Positions 36,108 to 48,973 of a stretch of 64,000 bases of DNA are shown one piece after another. Below the pieces are notes generated by a model. It saw only the letters and a list, made by a program, of their open reading frames with translations, had not been told where the DNA came from and ran no database searches. The translations under genes and the position numbers were made by a program. The stretch is taken from NCBI RefSeq assembly GCF_046630445.1, contig NC_092334.1, positions 192,578,501 to 192,642,500 of the forward strand, read 5' to 3'. Every line of letters starts with the position of its first letter. Within the stretch, counting starts at the first letter, position 1. Origin of the DNA: Rutidosis leptorrhynchoides (taxonomy: Eukaryota > Streptophyta > Magnoliopsida > Asterales > Asteraceae).

Positions 36108-36320
36108 TCAGGTAGGCTTCTTGGATGCATCAGCGATTGAGAAGAGATGGAGATATTTCCGTTTCTTCTGGTCTTCACGTTCCCAGGTATACTCTGGGTC
36201 ATCGCGTGAATTCCAACGGATCCGTTCTATAGAAATATTGCCCTGTTCTAAGCGTTTGAATCTTATGACCCTTAACTTTTATAGGTTCTTCTTCGAAGTG
36301 TATCTTATTATCAATGCGAA
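36108..36320 (-). pseudogene. Chromodomain-like C-terminal pol remnant of G3
   Basis: On the minus strand one frame reads IDNKIHFEEEPIKVKG (about 36318-36270) and another continues RLEQGNISIERIRWNS, DDPEYTWEREDQKKRKY and ends SKKPT with TGA at 36108-36110. The motif EEP-x-I...RWN...P-E-x-TWERED corresponds to residues 1419-1465 of the intact polyprotein at 41278-45741, its chromodomain-like end. A one-base shift near 36250 separates the two parts. Further right (about 36420-36475), VAYKTLKVLNELSNV matches another polyprotein stretch. Confidence 0.75.
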
Positions 36321-38888
36321 AGTAATTCAAATGAATAACAGGAGTTTCATCCGAATAGATTTCCTCAAAAAGAGAAGATAATGCTATTCACGCATTTCAG
36401 TAATTCGGATACATGAAGTTTTAGAAACATTACTAAGCTCATTTAAAACCTTGAGCGTTTTATGCCACAACACTAGAGCAGACAAACAGGTAGGAGTTTG
36501 TGGAGATCACATCCATGAAGTTTGATGCATGGCTTGTGTTTATTCGAGATGGTACCAACTTTCAAATTCCGGAAGGTAACCATAGAAATTCCTAATGTGA
36601 ATCGACTAAAGGAGATGTCAGCTGAGCAGTCACTAATCAGGCTTATATACAAGTATGCCATAATTACTAAGATGCCCTCAGGATGGTATGAATGATTAAG
36701 TAAAGATATCGTTCAGTGTATTATAATACATGCGAACTTATCCTTAGAAATAGTTTTTGATAGCTCGTTGTAGAACGTAACTTTATGATCATGATTTCAG
36801 TTACCTATCAAATCAAGGATCGAAACTTGACTACGATAATGTCCAGTTGCAACCCACGAAGGAAGAAATGTTTAGAGTAACCACATAAATGCCACAAAAT
36901 ATTGAATTATAGAATTGATATTTACGAGAGTGTTGTGGTTTAGCCATGAAATATTGGAAGTAAAAACTCCTCAACGGTCAACCTTAAAAGGGAAAAGTTG
37001 ATGAGAACAGAGGGTTTTGAATGATGAACTTAATGATAAGTTTCAGAGGACGAGAGGGACTGTGATTAATATGTGGTGTAGAATGACACGAAAATTTTAT
37101 ATGAACAAGCAATAAAAACTTTATAGAAGTTCGAGTCGTTTATGGTGACAATGTAAAAAGGAACGAAATTCTTAGTAAAACTAGAGTTATGTACAACATG
37201 TACTATTTTAAGTAAAATATCTTTTGAATAAAAGAATTGATTTATAAAAGTCAAAGTATAATTTTATATGTACTAGTCAAAAATAAGTAAAGGTAAATTT
37301 TATTTACTTTATTATATAAACATATACGATTTATAAAATTTGCATGAATGGTAGTAAATAAATTTATTATATAAAATTTCAAGAGGATCGCACAGTAAAA
37401 TAGTGTGTGTAAAATTTTGGCAACAGAATTTTCATATTTCGGAGGTTACGAGTTGGAAAAAGATCGATGAAGATCGGGTGAAGGAATTTTGAAAATTTCG
37501 GGTTATTTTTAAGCAACAATGTTGCGAGGTAATGAAAGCTATTAAATTTAGGTGTGGTTAACGACTATAATAAGTTCTTGGAATTTAAAATGTTTATGTG
37601 TGAAGCTGTTGCTGTCAAGTAAGATATGAATGGTAGAGTTTGAAAACGTGAAGTAAATCACATGTTGACCTTGAAACGCCAACAGGTCATGACTAATATT
37701 GGAGTCGGAAGGCTGGCTGTAAGTGCCCTTAGTATATACTCATGGATTGAGTCTGTCACTCACAAAGATTTCATAATAACTTGAGCGTGAATAATCCCAT
37801 GTTCACATAGACAGATATAAAGACATGCTACTGCAGTGACTTTCGACTATGTGATGATCATTGAAAATCAATTTATCAAGTCCTCGTTAAATCTGTGATT
37901 ATTGTCGGGATGGTATGAATTTTCCCAATGAGTAAGGGTAATGTAAGGACACGGTGTCACTTGCCTATTGTTATATGATCATTTAATGATACATCTAACA
38001 TGCTTGTAACACCGAGACGAAATCGTAAGATTTTTCAGAAAAATAGTTAACAATTCAAAGGTCACGACTTATTGTTTAGGTACAACAAATCACGAGATGT
38101 TTGACCATTAGTAACGTAATGATAAACATATCAGTGCTACATTTGATCATATGGAGCGTGTGAAGGTTTACGTGCTTTTCAATATGGTGATGGAAATATA
38201 TGTATACTTCGGCCTTAACTGGCAAGAAATGTGGATACTATCCACTAGAGTATGATGGGGTTCTTTTAATTGCTATGATAGTTTTCTGATGTGATTAGGG
38301 TGGGTTTAGTTCAAGCTGCAACTCGCGAGAAAATTGAAAAACTTCAGGTGGTGTATCTAACCCTAGATTTTGAATTGACAGTGATCGATTATTGCATGGT
38401 GCCCAGTAATGAATGCATAAGCGCGAAAAGGTTTCCTTGGTTATGGTAATCGAAAGATACTTGTTGGAAGGTCATATTATTCATGAGATATTGACCGTCT
38501 CATCACAGAGAACGTAATAGTGAAAATGGTGCTTATAATATCATTGTTTAATGGGCATGCTTCGAGGAAATTACGGGGGTGTCACCTCAGGTCGCTTAAG
38601 AATATGCATTATTCTTCCTAGTGAAGGAGCGTGAATTATTAAGCGTCAAAGATAAAGAGATAGGTTGTGTCAGAAAGAAAGAATGCAAAGTTTTACAACA
38701 TTTATGGCATAGGAGAGTTTGTTAATCTACTCATGGGTATGAGATAGATAGTTTGGTTGAAACGATCTCTTCGTATATCTATAAATCAGGTGATTATTAC
38801 CCTTCATGTAATAACATTGAGATTTTTTTGAATTAATGTATTGGGAATTTTTTTTCTTTGATTCACCTTCTATCCCATATGTCATGAT
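36321..38888 (-). other. Decayed internal region of G3
   Basis: No long frame survives. Scattered minus-strand similarity to Ty3/gypsy integrase C-terminal sequence is seen close to 36480; beyond that, decay is too far for assignment by eye. Confidence 0.5.
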
Positions 38889-38893
38889 CTTAG

Positions 38894-40853
38894 TGTAACA
38901 TCCCGCCTTTTTCCGTTTATTTTTCCTTTATACTATTTCAAACTCCGTTATATGTTTATAACATCTCCCGTTAATACGCGTTTCAAAATATCTTGTGTAG
39001 GTAATTTAACGCACCCGATTCAAAGTTGAGGGACTAGTTTTGCCAAGAGGCCAAAGATTTGACTAGGTCAACTAGTCAAACCTTCAACCTCATCCACTCA
39101 TCATTTTCTCATTTTCTTTTCTCTTTTCTTCTCCTACTTTCACATTTTCTTTCAATTCACCACATCAAGGAATCATCATCCATTTAATTTCTAGCAAGCT
39201 TCAATTCAAACAAAATACATATTTGGAATCCTTGCAACATCCTCTTCGTTTCCATACCGATTTCATCAATTTTGGGTAACTTTCTAAAATCACTAATTTT
39301 ATGTGTTCTTGAGATTTTTGAGTTAAAAGGTTGTTGATTAGTGTCTATGGCTCAAGTCTAGTATGATTATGTGATTTGTATGCTTGTTCTTGTTATTTTG
39401 ATGTAACTAGTTCATATTGAAAGATAACATGCTTAACCTTGAGATTTGAGTGTTTATATGTTGTTAGATGCTAAGACTTCATGTTTTAATTATGCTCCTA
39501 GTGTTACTAGCTTTATTTTGATGTAAAGTTTGATTAAGGAAACCTCCTAAACTTGATTATGAAATTTGGTGAATTTAGTTTAGGGTTTGATGAACTTGAA
39601 ATGAATCTTAGATGCATTGAATGATTGCCATGTTGTTTTGTTTGCGTTTAGTTGTATTGTATGCTTGATTATCTTCAAAAAGGCGTATTACACATGTGCA
39701 TTAATTTCCCGAATCATAATATGGCATTTATGAACTTGGAGTAATAAATGATGAGCATTAATGGTGATTTTGATATGAGTTTGTTTGGTTTTGATTGAGT
39801 AAATGCGTTTAGTTATTCTCCTTGTCAAATTACCTTTCTAATGATATATGATATGCGTTTTAAGTGTTTTCGGTGCATGAGATGTGTTAAATTGTATTTT
39901 GGTTCGTGACTTGGACCATTTTTCTGCAAACTGCATGTTTCCCAGGTAATGCGCGCCGCGCATATACCCGCGCGTCGCGCAGAATTAGAAATCCCAGATG
40001 TTTGCCTTCGTGGTTAAGTTCTGACCAGGATTTACACTTGGGTGCGCGCCGCGCAACCCATAGCGCGCCGCGCATACTGCCCAGCTCATTTTGTCTTTGT
40101 TTTTCATGTCACAAAAATGTTTCCCGCTTTACTATAACCCCGTTTACCATGAAACTTGACTATTATGCTCATATATGACTTCTCATCATGAGAAAATTGT
40201 CGGACACCCGACCCGACCCCGTTGACTTTGACTTTGACCAAGTTTGACTTTTAGTCAAACTTAATCAAACGATTATACAATCGTTCTAACATGCTTAACT
40301 ACTTGTGTCGTGCATGAAACTTGACAAATTGATCCACGTGCTATATTAATCGAGTCGTAACGAGCCATAGGACTAATTGAACATCTTTGACCCTTCGTGA
40401 CTATCGTTATTGATACAACCTATTTGTTTAGGTCAAGACTAGCATTGTTTCTTGCACGTTTACTTGTCGAAGTACTTTGTGGTTCGTGCATACAAGGTGA
40501 GATCATAGTCCCACTTTTACTCTTTTTGAACTTACTTTTGGGATGAGAAAACATAAACGTTCTTTTAAACTACGTGAACACAAGTACAGGAAAAACAAAC
40601 ATTCTACATACGAGTTTGAACACAAATCCTCAATTCGATTATCATTAGTTACATCAGATGGTGTAAGCGAGAACTTATGTTATATGGCCATATGGGGTTG
40701 AACACAAACTATTACTTTTGTAAACATTGAAACATCCTTTATGAAATGTATGCGACATATTTTCGGTCAAACTTTGTTATAAATACTTATAACCATGTAA
40801 TGGGACCATACGTAGACGACGCCATCACTTGACGATTTGACGGGGTCGCTACA
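38894..40853 (+). mobile_element. 5' LTR of G4, 1960 bp
   Basis: Starts TGTAACATCCCGCC and ends GGGGTCGCTACA. Compared with the 3' LTR it lacks about 434 bases after CCATATGGG, replaced by about 17 bases (near 40694-40711). LTRs are identical at insertion, so this difference arose afterwards. Confidence 0.93.
39948..40074. repeat. GCGCGCCGCGC palindrome set in G4 5' LTR
   Basis: Four CG-rich near-palindromes occur in two pairs: ATGCGCGCCGCGCAT and CGCGCGTCGCGC near 39951-39981, then GTGCGCGCCGCGCAAC and GCGCGCCGCGCAT near 40041-40074. The 3' LTR has the set at 46831-46957 with two base differences. Confidence 0.9.
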
Positions 40854-40855
40854 AG

Positions 40856-40867
40856 TGGTATCAGAGC
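40856..40867 (+). other. Primer-binding site of G4
   Basis: TGGTATCAGAGC, two bases after the LTR end, complementary to the 3' end of initiator methionine tRNA. Confidence 0.95.
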
Positions 40868-41277
40868 CTTGGTTGTAGGGATTTAGAGTTCATTGGTGTC
40901 GACCCCGAGTCATAGGGTACATTGGTGAGTCTAGACTACAACCGGCATATAGACTTGACATAGGAATTACTTGACTATTTGTGCATTTATACTCGAACTC
41001 TCTTACTCATATCTACTCTTATTCTATCTTACTCTTGCGTTGTATAATTTAATTGACACGCCACCTTGACTATATGTGGTGATGTCGAATGCACATATGA
41101 ATTAGGGTAATATAATTCCCGGAAATTATATTACGGTGACTCATATGAACATACCGACATTATGACATAAAGAATTTAAGGCGAGTCAAGGATAATTTCC
41201 TCTTTATCTTTATTCCATATCACGGTTAGTATTATTTAGAATACTAACCAACGGTATTCTTGTGTTTTGAAGGAACA

Positions 41278-44200
41278 ATGGCTCGTCGACGCGCCCCTCC
41301 CGAAACTCCCGAACAAGCTTTGCAACGCATGATAGCCACCGCCGTGGATGCGGCCATGGCCGGTCACTCGTCTAACAACAACAATAACAACAACCACAAC
41401 AACAATAACCAAGGAGCCGGTAACTCTAGCGAAGGGTGCTCCTACAAAGCTTTCATGGGGTGCAAACCTCACACTTATGATGGAACCGGGGGACCGGTTG
41501 TGCTTACTCGTTGGTTTGAACAAACCGAGGCCGTCTTTAGCATAAGCGGTTGTCGGGATCAAGACAAGGTCAAATACTCCACCCACACTTTCTCCGGAAT
41601 TGCTCTAACATGGTGGAACACCTATGTTCAATCGGTGGGTACCGATGAAGCTCATGCCCTCTCTTGGGCCGATCTAAGGGAAAAGATGATTGTTGAATAT
41701 TTTCCGCGCGAAGAAACCCGAAAGCTTGAGGAAGAACTAAGAGCTTTGAAAGCGGTCGGAAACGATCTTAAAGCTTATAATCAACGCTTCGCCGAACTAT
41801 CCTTGATGTGTCCTAATCTTGTTAACCCCGAATCTCAAAGGATTGAGCTCTACATGCTCGGTCTTCCAAAAAGCATCAAACAAGGGGTGATGTCATCCAA
41901 ACCCACTACTCATCAAGCCGCTATGAACATGGCTCGCCAACTAATTGAAACGGTTGACGAAATCGTAGTGCCGGCTCCTAAGGCCGAGGACAAGTCGGGT
42001 GGCAACAAAAGGAAATGGGAAGCCACTCCATCAACCAACTACTACAACACCTTCACCAAAAAGCCTTTCAACAACGACGGCAAGAAGGGTTATGTCGGAA
42101 ACTTACCTTTTTGCAACAAATGCCACAAGCATCATCACGGCGAATGTAACAAGCTAGTTTGTCACCGTTGCCAAGGTGTTGGTCATAGGGCCAACAATTG
42201 CACAAGCGCCGCCCCCGTTGCTCGAAAGGGGCCCAATCCTCCAAAAACGGTCACTTGTTACGAATGTGGCCAAACGGGCCATTATAAGAACGAATGCCTG
42301 AAGAAGAAAGCCAACCCCAACAACCGAGGCCGAGCCTTTAACATCAACACCGAGGAAGCCCGAGATGACAATGAACTAGTCACGGGTACGTTTCTTCTCA
42401 ACAACTCTTATGTTACTTGCTTATTCGATTCGGGTGCCGATAAATGTTTTGTGTCTAAGACTTTGACTCCTACTCTTTGCACTCCACCACACCCTTTAGA
42501 TACTACTTATTCCATCGAAGTGGCTGATGGAAAACTCTTAAGTGCCGACACATATTACCGGGGGTGTACTTTAAACATTTTGGGTAATGAATTTGAAATT
42601 GACTTGATACCCATGGAACTAGGAAGTTTTGATGTAATAATCGGTATGAATTGGATGGTCAAAAATAAATCTCACATTCTTTGCGACCTTCACGCAATCC
42701 GAATTCCTATCGAGAACGGTGAACCATTGATTGTCTATGGCGACAAAAATTTCACCGGACTCAATCTCGTTTCATGCCTTAAAGTTCGAAAGCTACTTCG
42801 CAAGGGTTGTTTCGCAATTCTTGCTCACATTAAGAAAGTCGAGGCCGATGAGAAGCGCATCGATGATGTGCCAATTGTTAGTGACTTTTCCGATGTATTT
42901 CCCGACGAATTACCGGGTCTTCCACTTCATCGACCGGTTGAATTTCAAATCGATCTTATTCCGGGAGCCGCACCCGTAGCACGTGCGCCATATAGACTCG
43001 CTCCATCCGAATTACAAGAATTGCAAAGTCAAATCCAAGAGTTACTCGACCGTGGTTTCATTCAACCTAGCCATTCACCATGGGGCGCTCCGATTTTGTT
43101 CGTCAAGAAGAAAGACGGATCCCTACGAATGTGCATTGATTATCGTGAACTAAACAAATTGACGGTTAAGAACCGATATCCCCTTCCTCGCATCGATGAT
43201 CTCTTTGATCAACTACAAGGTTCTCGTGTATATTCAAAAATCGATCTCCGTTCGGGTTATCATCAACTAAGGGTTAAGGGGGAAGACGTCTCCAAAACCG
43301 CTTTCCGGACTCGTTATGGTAGTTATGAATTCCTTGTCATGCCTTTTGGTCTCACAAATGCACCGGCGGTGTTCATGGATCTCATGAACCGCGTGTGCAA
43401 ACCTTACCTCGACAAATTCGTTATCGTGTTCATTGACGATATTTTGGTCTATTCTAAAAGCGAAGAGGAACACAAAGAACATCTCCGACTCGTGCTTGAA
43501 CTCTTGAGAAAAGAACAACTATATGCCAAGTTCTCCAAGTGTGAATTTTGGTTAAAGGAAGTTCAATTTCTTGGTCATGTTGTAAGTGATCAAGGCATTA
43601 AAGTCGATCCCGCAAAAATCGAAGCCATTAGTAAATGGGAGACTCCTACTACTCCTACTCAAATTCGTCAATTCTTGGGTCTCGCCGGATACTATCGTAA
43701 ATTCATCAAGGATTTCTCCCTAATCGCTCGTCCTTTAACCGCGTTAACTTACAAGGAACGAAAATTCGTTTGGACATCCGAACAAGAAACCGCTTTCCAA
43801 ATCTTGAAAACTAAACTAACCACCGCTCCTATCTTGTCACTTCCCGAAGGCAATGATGATTTTTTTGTATATTGTGATGCCTCGAAAAACGGTTATGGGT
43901 GTGTACTAATGCAACGAAAGAAAGTCATTGCTTATGCCTCTCGACAACTCAAGGTTCACGAACGAAACTACACGACACATGATCTTGAACTTGGTGCCGT
44001 CATCTTTGCACTTAAGCTATGGAGACATCATCTTCTTGGTACCAAAAGTACCATCTTTACCGATCACAAAAGTCTCCAACATATCTTCGATCAAAAGCAA
44101 CTAAACATGAGACAACGAAGGTGGATTGAGACCTTGAACGATTATAATTGCGAGCTTCGTTACCACCCTGGGAAGGCAAATGTGGTGGCCGATGCCTTAA

Positions 44201-45741
44201 GTCGAAAGGAAAGAGCGGTACCTCTTCGTGTCCGAGCTTTAAACATCACTATCCACTCCAACCTTAATAGCCAAATTCGCGTAGCCCAAGAGGAGGCTCT
44301 TAAGGACAATCACATCGGACGTGAACTTTTAAACATCCTTGTCTCTCGATTCGAAGTTAAGGAGAACGGACTTCGATATTACGCCGGAAGAATTTGGGTG
44401 CCTAGATATGGCGACTTACGAAACCTCATCCTAGACGAAGCCCACAAATCACGATACTCGATTCATCCCGGCGCCAATAAGATGTACCATGACCTTAAGG
44501 AACAATATTGGTGGCCGAACATCAAAAAGGAAGTTGCTAGATATGTCGCCAAATGTTTGACTTGCGCTAAAGTCAAAGCCGAACACCAAAGACCGTCTGG
44601 GTTACTCCAACAACCCGAGATCCCGCAATGGAAGTGGGAAAGGATCACGATGGATTTTATCACCAAATTACCGAAAACGTCGGGCGGTTATGATACTATT
44701 TGGGTCATTGTCGATCGCCTCACCAAATCCGCGCACTTTCTCGCCATGAAAGAAACTGACAAAATGGAGAAACTTGCACGAATTTACATTAAGGAGATTG
44801 TAGCCCGACATGGCGTACCTTTATCGATTATCTCCGACCGAGATGGCCGTTTCGTTTCTAGATTTTGGCGTACGTTGCAAGAAGCGTTGGGAACGCGTTT
44901 AGACATGAGTACCTCATATCATCCTCAAACCGATGGGCAAAGTGAACGTACGATACAAACCTTGGAGGATATGTTACGAGCTTGCGTTGTTGATTTTGGA
45001 AAAGCTTGGGACAAGCACTTACCTCTCGCCGAGTTCACATATAACAATAGTTATCACGCGAGTATTAAGGCCGCACCTTTTGAAGCGTTATATGGTCAAA
45101 AATGTCGCTCTCCTCTTTGTTGGGCCGAAGTGGGTGACGTGCAAATTTCCGGGCCCGAACTCATTCACGAAACAACCGAAAAGATTCTTCAAATCCGAGA
45201 TAGGCTTCGGACGGCCCGGAGTCGTCAAAAATGCTATACCGACAAAAGACGCAAAGACCTCGAATTTCAAGTCGGTGACCGCGTCATGTTAAAAGTCGCA
45301 CCTTGGAAAGGTGTCATCCGTTTTGGGAAACGTGGAAAACTAAATCCGCGGTACGTTGGTCCTTTCGAAATCTTAGAGCGTATTGGAACCGTTGCTTATC
45401 GTTTAAACCTTCCGCCTCAACTAAGCTCCGTCCATCCTACTTTTCATGTATCTAACTTGAAGAAGTGTCTCGCCGAGCCCGATATCGTCGTCCCTCTCGA
45501 GGAACTTACTATTAATGACAAACTCCATTTTGTGGAGGAACCGGTTGAAATTGTGGACTACGTCGAGAAGAAATTAAAACAAAGCCGAATCCCGATTGTT
45601 AAGGTCCGATGGAACGCCAAAAGGGGACCCGAGTTTACTTGGGAAAGAGAAGATCAAATGCGAAAGAAACACCCTCATCTATTCCCGGTTCCGGAATCGT
45701 CGGATTCCGAGGAGGAAACAACGATTACTACGCCTGCTTAA
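41278..45741 (+). CDS. Gag-Pol polyprotein of chromovirus G4, intact
   Basis: The first ATG in frame is at 41278 ([13 protein letters not shown]), giving 1487 residues. Domains: gag about 60-230 ([18 protein letters not shown]); zinc knuckles [14 protein letters not shown] (from 295) and [14 protein letters not shown] (from 327); aspartic protease LFDSGA (Asp 384); reverse transcriptase about 570-760 with FIDD at 718-721; RNase H with Asp 867 and ADALSRK near 970; integrase with zinc-binding CLTC (1093-1096), catalytic Asp 1126, Asp 1187, Glu 1223 (D-35-E); and a chromodomain-like end, about 1419-1465 ([19 protein letters not shown]). All catalytic residues are present and there is no stop or frameshift. 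Base composition is richer in C and G than the flanks, as expected for a young coding region. It would make the proteins for RNA packaging, reverse transcription and integration. Confidence 0.97.
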   Translation: MARRRAPPETPEQALQRMIATAVDAAMAGHSSNNNNNNNHNNNNQGAGNSSEGCSYKAFMGCKPHTYDGTGGPVVLTRWFEQTEAVFSISGCRDQDKVKYSTHTFSGIALTWWNTYVQSVGTDEAHALSWADLREKMIVEYFPREETRKLEEELRALKAVGNDLKAYNQRFAELSLMCPNLVNPESQRIELYMLGLPKSIKQGVMSSKPTTHQAAMNMARQLIETVDEIVVPAPKAEDKSGGNKRKWEATPSTNYYNTFTKKPFNNDGKKGYVGNLPFCNKCHKHHHGECNKLVCHRCQGVGHRANNCTSAAPVARKGPNPPKTVTCYECGQTGHYKNECLKKKANPNNRGRAFNINTEEARDDNELVTGTFLLNNSYVTCLFDSGADKCFVSKTLTPTLCTPPHPLDTTYSIEVADGKLLSADTYYRGCTLNILGNEFEIDLIPMELGSFDVIIGMNWMVKNKSHILCDLHAIRIPIENGEPLIVYGDKNFTGLNLVSCLKVRKLLRKGCFAILAHIKKVEADEKRIDDVPIVSDFSDVFPDELPGLPLHRPVEFQIDLIPGAAPVARAPYRLAPSELQELQSQIQELLDRGFIQPSHSPWGAPILFVKKKDGSLRMCIDYRELNKLTVKNRYPLPRIDDLFDQLQGSRVYSKIDLRSGYHQLRVKGEDVSKTAFRTRYGSYEFLVMPFGLTNAPAVFMDLMNRVCKPYLDKFVIVFIDDILVYSKSEEEHKEHLRLVLELLRKEQLYAKFSKCEFWLKEVQFLGHVVSDQGIKVDPAKIEAISKWETPTTPTQIRQFLGLAGYYRKFIKDFSLIARPLTALTYKERKFVWTSEQETAFQILKTKLTTAPILSLPEGNDDFFVYCDASKNGYGCVLMQRKKVIAYASRQLKVHERNYTTHDLELGAVIFALKLWRHHLLGTKSTIFTDHKSLQHIFDQKQLNMRQRRWIETLNDYNCELRYHPGKANVVADALSRKERAVPLRVRALNITIHSNLNSQIRVAQEEALKDNHIGRELLNILVSRFEVKENGLRYYAGRIWVPRYGDLRNLILDEAHKSRYSIHPGANKMYHDLKEQYWWPNIKKEVARYVAKCLTCAKVKAEHQRPSGLLQQPEIPQWKWERITMDFITKLPKTSGGYDTIWVIVDRLTKSAHFLAMKETDKMEKLARIYIKEIVARHGVPLSIISDRDGRFVSRFWRTLQEALGTRLDMSTSYHPQTDGQSERTIQTLEDMLRACVVDFGKAWDKHLPLAEFTYNNSYHASIKAAPFEALYGQKCRSPLCWAEVGDVQISGPELIHETTEKILQIRDRLRTARSRQKCYTDKRRKDLEFQVGDRVMLKVAPWKGVIRFGKRGKLNPRYVGPFEILERIGTVAYRLNLPPQLSSVHPTFHVSNLKKCLAEPDIVVPLEELTINDKLHFVEEPVEIVDYVEKKLKQSRIPIVKVRWNAKRGPEFTWEREDQMRKKHPHLFPVPESSDSEEETTITTPA

Positions 45742-45776
45742 ATTTCGGGACGAAATTTCTTTTAAGGTGTAGGTAA
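45742..45776 (+). other. Polypurine-tract region of G4
   Basis: ATTTCGGGACGAAATTTC, then TTTTAAGGTGTAGGTAA, directly precedes the 3' LTR. The same phrase stands next to the G1 and, more altered, G3 3' LTRs, which shows these families are related. Confidence 0.75.
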
Positions 45777-48156
45777 TGTAACATCCCGCCTTTTTCCGTT
45801 TATTTTTCCTTTATACTATTTCAAACTCCGTTATATGTTTATAACATCTCCCGTTAATACGCGTTTCAAAATATCTTGTGTAGGTAATTTAACGCACCCG
45901 ATTCAAAGTTGAGGGACTAGTTTTGCCAAGAGGCCAAAGATTTGACTAGGTCAACTAGTCAAACCTTCAACCTCATCCACTCATCATTTTCTCATTTTCT
46001 TTTCTCTTTTCTTCTCCTACTTTCACATTTTCTTTCAATTCACCACATCAAGGAATCATCATCCATTTAATTTCTAGCAAGCCTTAATTCAAACAAAATA
46101 CATATTTGGAATCCTTGCAACATCCTCTTCGATTCCATACCGATTTCATCAATTTTGGGTAACTTTCTAAAATCACTAATTTTATGTGTTCTTGAGATTT
46201 TTGAGTTAAAAGGTTGTTGATTAGTGTCTATGGCTCAAGTCTAGTATGATTATGTGATTTGTATGCTTGTTCTTGTTATTTTGATGTAACTAGTTCATAT
46301 TGAAAGATAACATGCTTAACCTTGAGATTTGAGTGTTTATATGTTGTTAGATGCTAAGACTTCATGTTTTAATTATGCTCCTAGTGTTACTAGCTTTATT
46401 TTGATGTAAAGTTTGATTAAGGAAACCTCCTAAACTTGATTATGAAATTTGGTGAATTTAGTTTAGGGTTTGATGAACTTGAAATGAATCTTAGATGCAT
46501 TGAATGATTGCCATGTTGTTTTGTTTGCGTTTAGTTGTATTGTATGCTTGATTATCTTCAAAACGGCGTATTACACATGTGCATTAATTTCCCGAATCAT
46601 AATATGGCATTTATGAACTTGGAGTAATAAATGATGAGCATTAATGGTGATTTTGATATGAGTTTGTTTGGTTTTGATTGAGTAAATGCGTTTAGTTATT
46701 CTCCTTGTCAAATTACCTTTCTAATGATATATGATATGCGTTTTAAGTGTTTTCGGTGCATGAGATGTGTTAAATTGTATTTTGGTTCGTGACTTGGACC
46801 ATTTTTCTGCAAACTGCATGTTTCCCAGGTAATGCGCGCCGCGCATATACCTGCGCGCCGCGCAGAATTAGAAATCCCAGATGTTTGCCTTCGTGGTTAA
46901 GTTCTGACCAGGATTTACACTTGGGTGCGCGCCGCGCAACCCATAGCGCGCCGCGCATACTGCCCAGCTCATTTTGTCTTTGTTTTTCATGTCACAAAAA
47001 TGTTTCCCGCTTTACTATAACCCCGTTTACCATGAAACTTGACTATTATGCTCATATATGACTTCTCATCATGAGAAAATTGTCGGACACCCGACCCGAC
47101 CCCGTTGACTTTGACTTTGACCAAGTTTGACTTTTAGTCAAACTTAACCAAACGATTATACAATCGTTCTAATATGCTTAACTACTTGTGTCATGCATGA
47201 AACTTGACAAATTGATCCACGTGCTATATTAATCGAGTCATAACGAGCCATAGGACTAATTGAACATCTTTGACCCTTCGTGACTATCGTTATTGATACA
47301 ACCTATTTGTTTAGGTCAAGACTAGCATTGTTTCTTGCACGTTTACTTGTCGAAGTACTTTGTGGTTCGTGCATACAAGGTGAGATCATAGTCCCACTTT
47401 TACTCTTTTTGAACTTACTTTTGGGATGAGAAAACATAAACGTTCTTTTAAACTACGTGAACACAAGTACAGGAAAAACAAACATTCTACATACGAGTTT
47501 GAACACAAATCCTCAATTCGATTATCATTAGTTACATCAGATGGTGTAAGCGAGAACTTATGTTATATGGCCATATGGGTTTGACAAACCCTCACTTCGG
47601 ACGGTTCGCTACCGTCTACGGGTGAAATATATTTTCGGGAAACAGTGTATGTTCTAACACTATTATTACGGGGTTCAACGGACGGAATGTTAAGCTTTGA
47701 TAATTGAGTGCTCGTGAATATTAACTTTTAGAATGTACTATGACTTTATCAATATTGCAACTCTTGTGGTTCAGCTTGCTTTTACTCATTTACTTATTTA
47801 AACCTATGATTTCACCAACGTTTTCGTTGACAGATTCTCTATGTTTTTCTCAGGTCCTTGAGCTTAGGTGATACATGCTTCCGCATATACTTTTTGATAC
47901 TTGCATTGGATGTCGAGTATACTTGCATACGTGGAGCGTCTTTTTGGCTATTTTAAACTATGTTGCACGTGTTTCATATGAACAATAACTTTTGTTATGT
48001 ACTTGTCTTGGGAATTACTTTTGTAAACATTGAAACATCCTTTATGAAATGTATGCGACATATTTTCGGTCAAACTTTGTTATAAATACTTATAACCATG
48101 TAATGGGACCATACGTAGACGACGCCGTCACTTGACGATTTGACGGGGTCGCTACA
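45777..48156 (+). mobile_element. 3' LTR of G4, 2380 bp
   Basis: Same ends as the 5' LTR. It contains the extra segment (about 47580-48013) missing from the 5' copy, including the shared CACCAAC...CTCAGGT module (47811-47860). Confidence 0.93.
46831..46957. repeat. GCGCGCCGCGC palindrome set in G4 3' LTR
   Basis: Second copy of the set in the 5' LTR. Here the second motif is CTGCGCGCCGCGCAG, a better palindrome than its 5' counterpart. Confidence 0.9.
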
Positions 48157-48161
48157 CTTAG

Positions 48162-48665
48162 AATTTCTATATGAATTACCGTAATATAATCACGTTGGCC
48201 AAACGTCATTATATTTCACTAATTCATACTTCCACTTCAATATCACCCCATAAGGTCAGGACATGTAATCAAACTTAGATAGTTGACATTGGAATGTTGA
48301 GTCATGAATGACATCCCTTGGTTTCACCAACCGAGATGGTCTTATAACTCGCGTGAGTCAAAGAATACTTTGAATCAAAATGGCGGAGTCAGGTCATAAA
48401 GATATGTATGGATATGATAACAATCACATACTAACTGATCCTTCAGAGTCGGGATCAGGCAAGATGATAGGGTTTTGGCTTGACATCCTTAGGAAAGGAT
48501 ACAAAATATCAGAAGAGATAAAGGCATGAAGTAAGATGAAATGACAGTATAAAGAAAGCTCTTAAAACTAAGGCAGGAAAGGTTATAGTCCTATAGATTG
48601 CTAAGGCACCTAACTAACACATAAGACACACATAAAATGCAATCCTGGTTCTCTATAACAACCTG
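48162..48665 (-). pseudogene. Leader and gag start remnant of G3
   Basis: On the minus strand, about 180 bases after the primer-binding site, an ATG at 48486 opens MSSQNPIILPDPDSEGSVSM, which ends at a stop 20 codons later. Position and the acidic Ser-rich start fit a gag N-terminus; the rest is decayed, and the region ends at the G4 insertion. Confidence 0.5.
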
Positions 48666-48677
48666 GCTCTGATACCA
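48666..48677 (-). other. Primer-binding site of G3
   Basis: Minus strand TGGTATCAGAGC, three bases after the LTR end (GGGGGTATGACA). It establishes the right-hand LTR as the 5' LTR. Confidence 0.9.
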
Positions 48678-48973
48678 CTCTGTCATACCCCCAAATAGGG
48701 CCGGGGAAATATGACTTCACAATATCACAACACAAGTATGTATAAACGAGAACGACTCTAAATGAGACGTTTTATAACAAAATTTGAATTTGCAGCGGAA
48801 ACATAATAATGTTTTACATAATGAAATTCATATGTATATAACAAATGATAAGTCTAATATGTGGACTCCAATGCAACGGATAACTAAGCATCATAGGGCA
48901 GCACACAAGCTAATCTTCACCTGAGACAAACATGCTTAAAGTGTCAACACAATGGTTGAGTGAACATCATAGG

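Larger units (their letters stand above)
38894..48156 (+). mobile_element. Complete Ty3/gypsy chromovirus G4 nested in G3
   Basis: The element is flanked by CTTAG on both sides (38889-38893, 48157-48161). It has a 5' LTR (38894-40853), tRNA-iMet primer-binding site (40856-40867), one uninterrupted Gag-Pol frame (41278-45741), a polypurine-type segment and a 3' LTR (45777-48156). LTRs differ by about 11 substitutions by eye over 1.95 kb, plus a 420-bp length difference. With an intact ORF it is the youngest large element in the window and possibly autonomous. Domain order and the chromodomain-like end put it with the Tekay/Del-type chromoviruses. Confidence 0.95.

Noticed and set aside
39887..40178. 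Frames of 62 and 90 codons repeated at 46770-47061
   Set aside because: They lie in the two G4 LTRs on both strands, over the palindrome set; similarity comes from LTR duplication.
41260..41277. Earlier start of the chromovirus polyprotein at 41260
   Set aside because: That codon is TTG. The first ATG in frame is at 41278 and gives a normal gag start.
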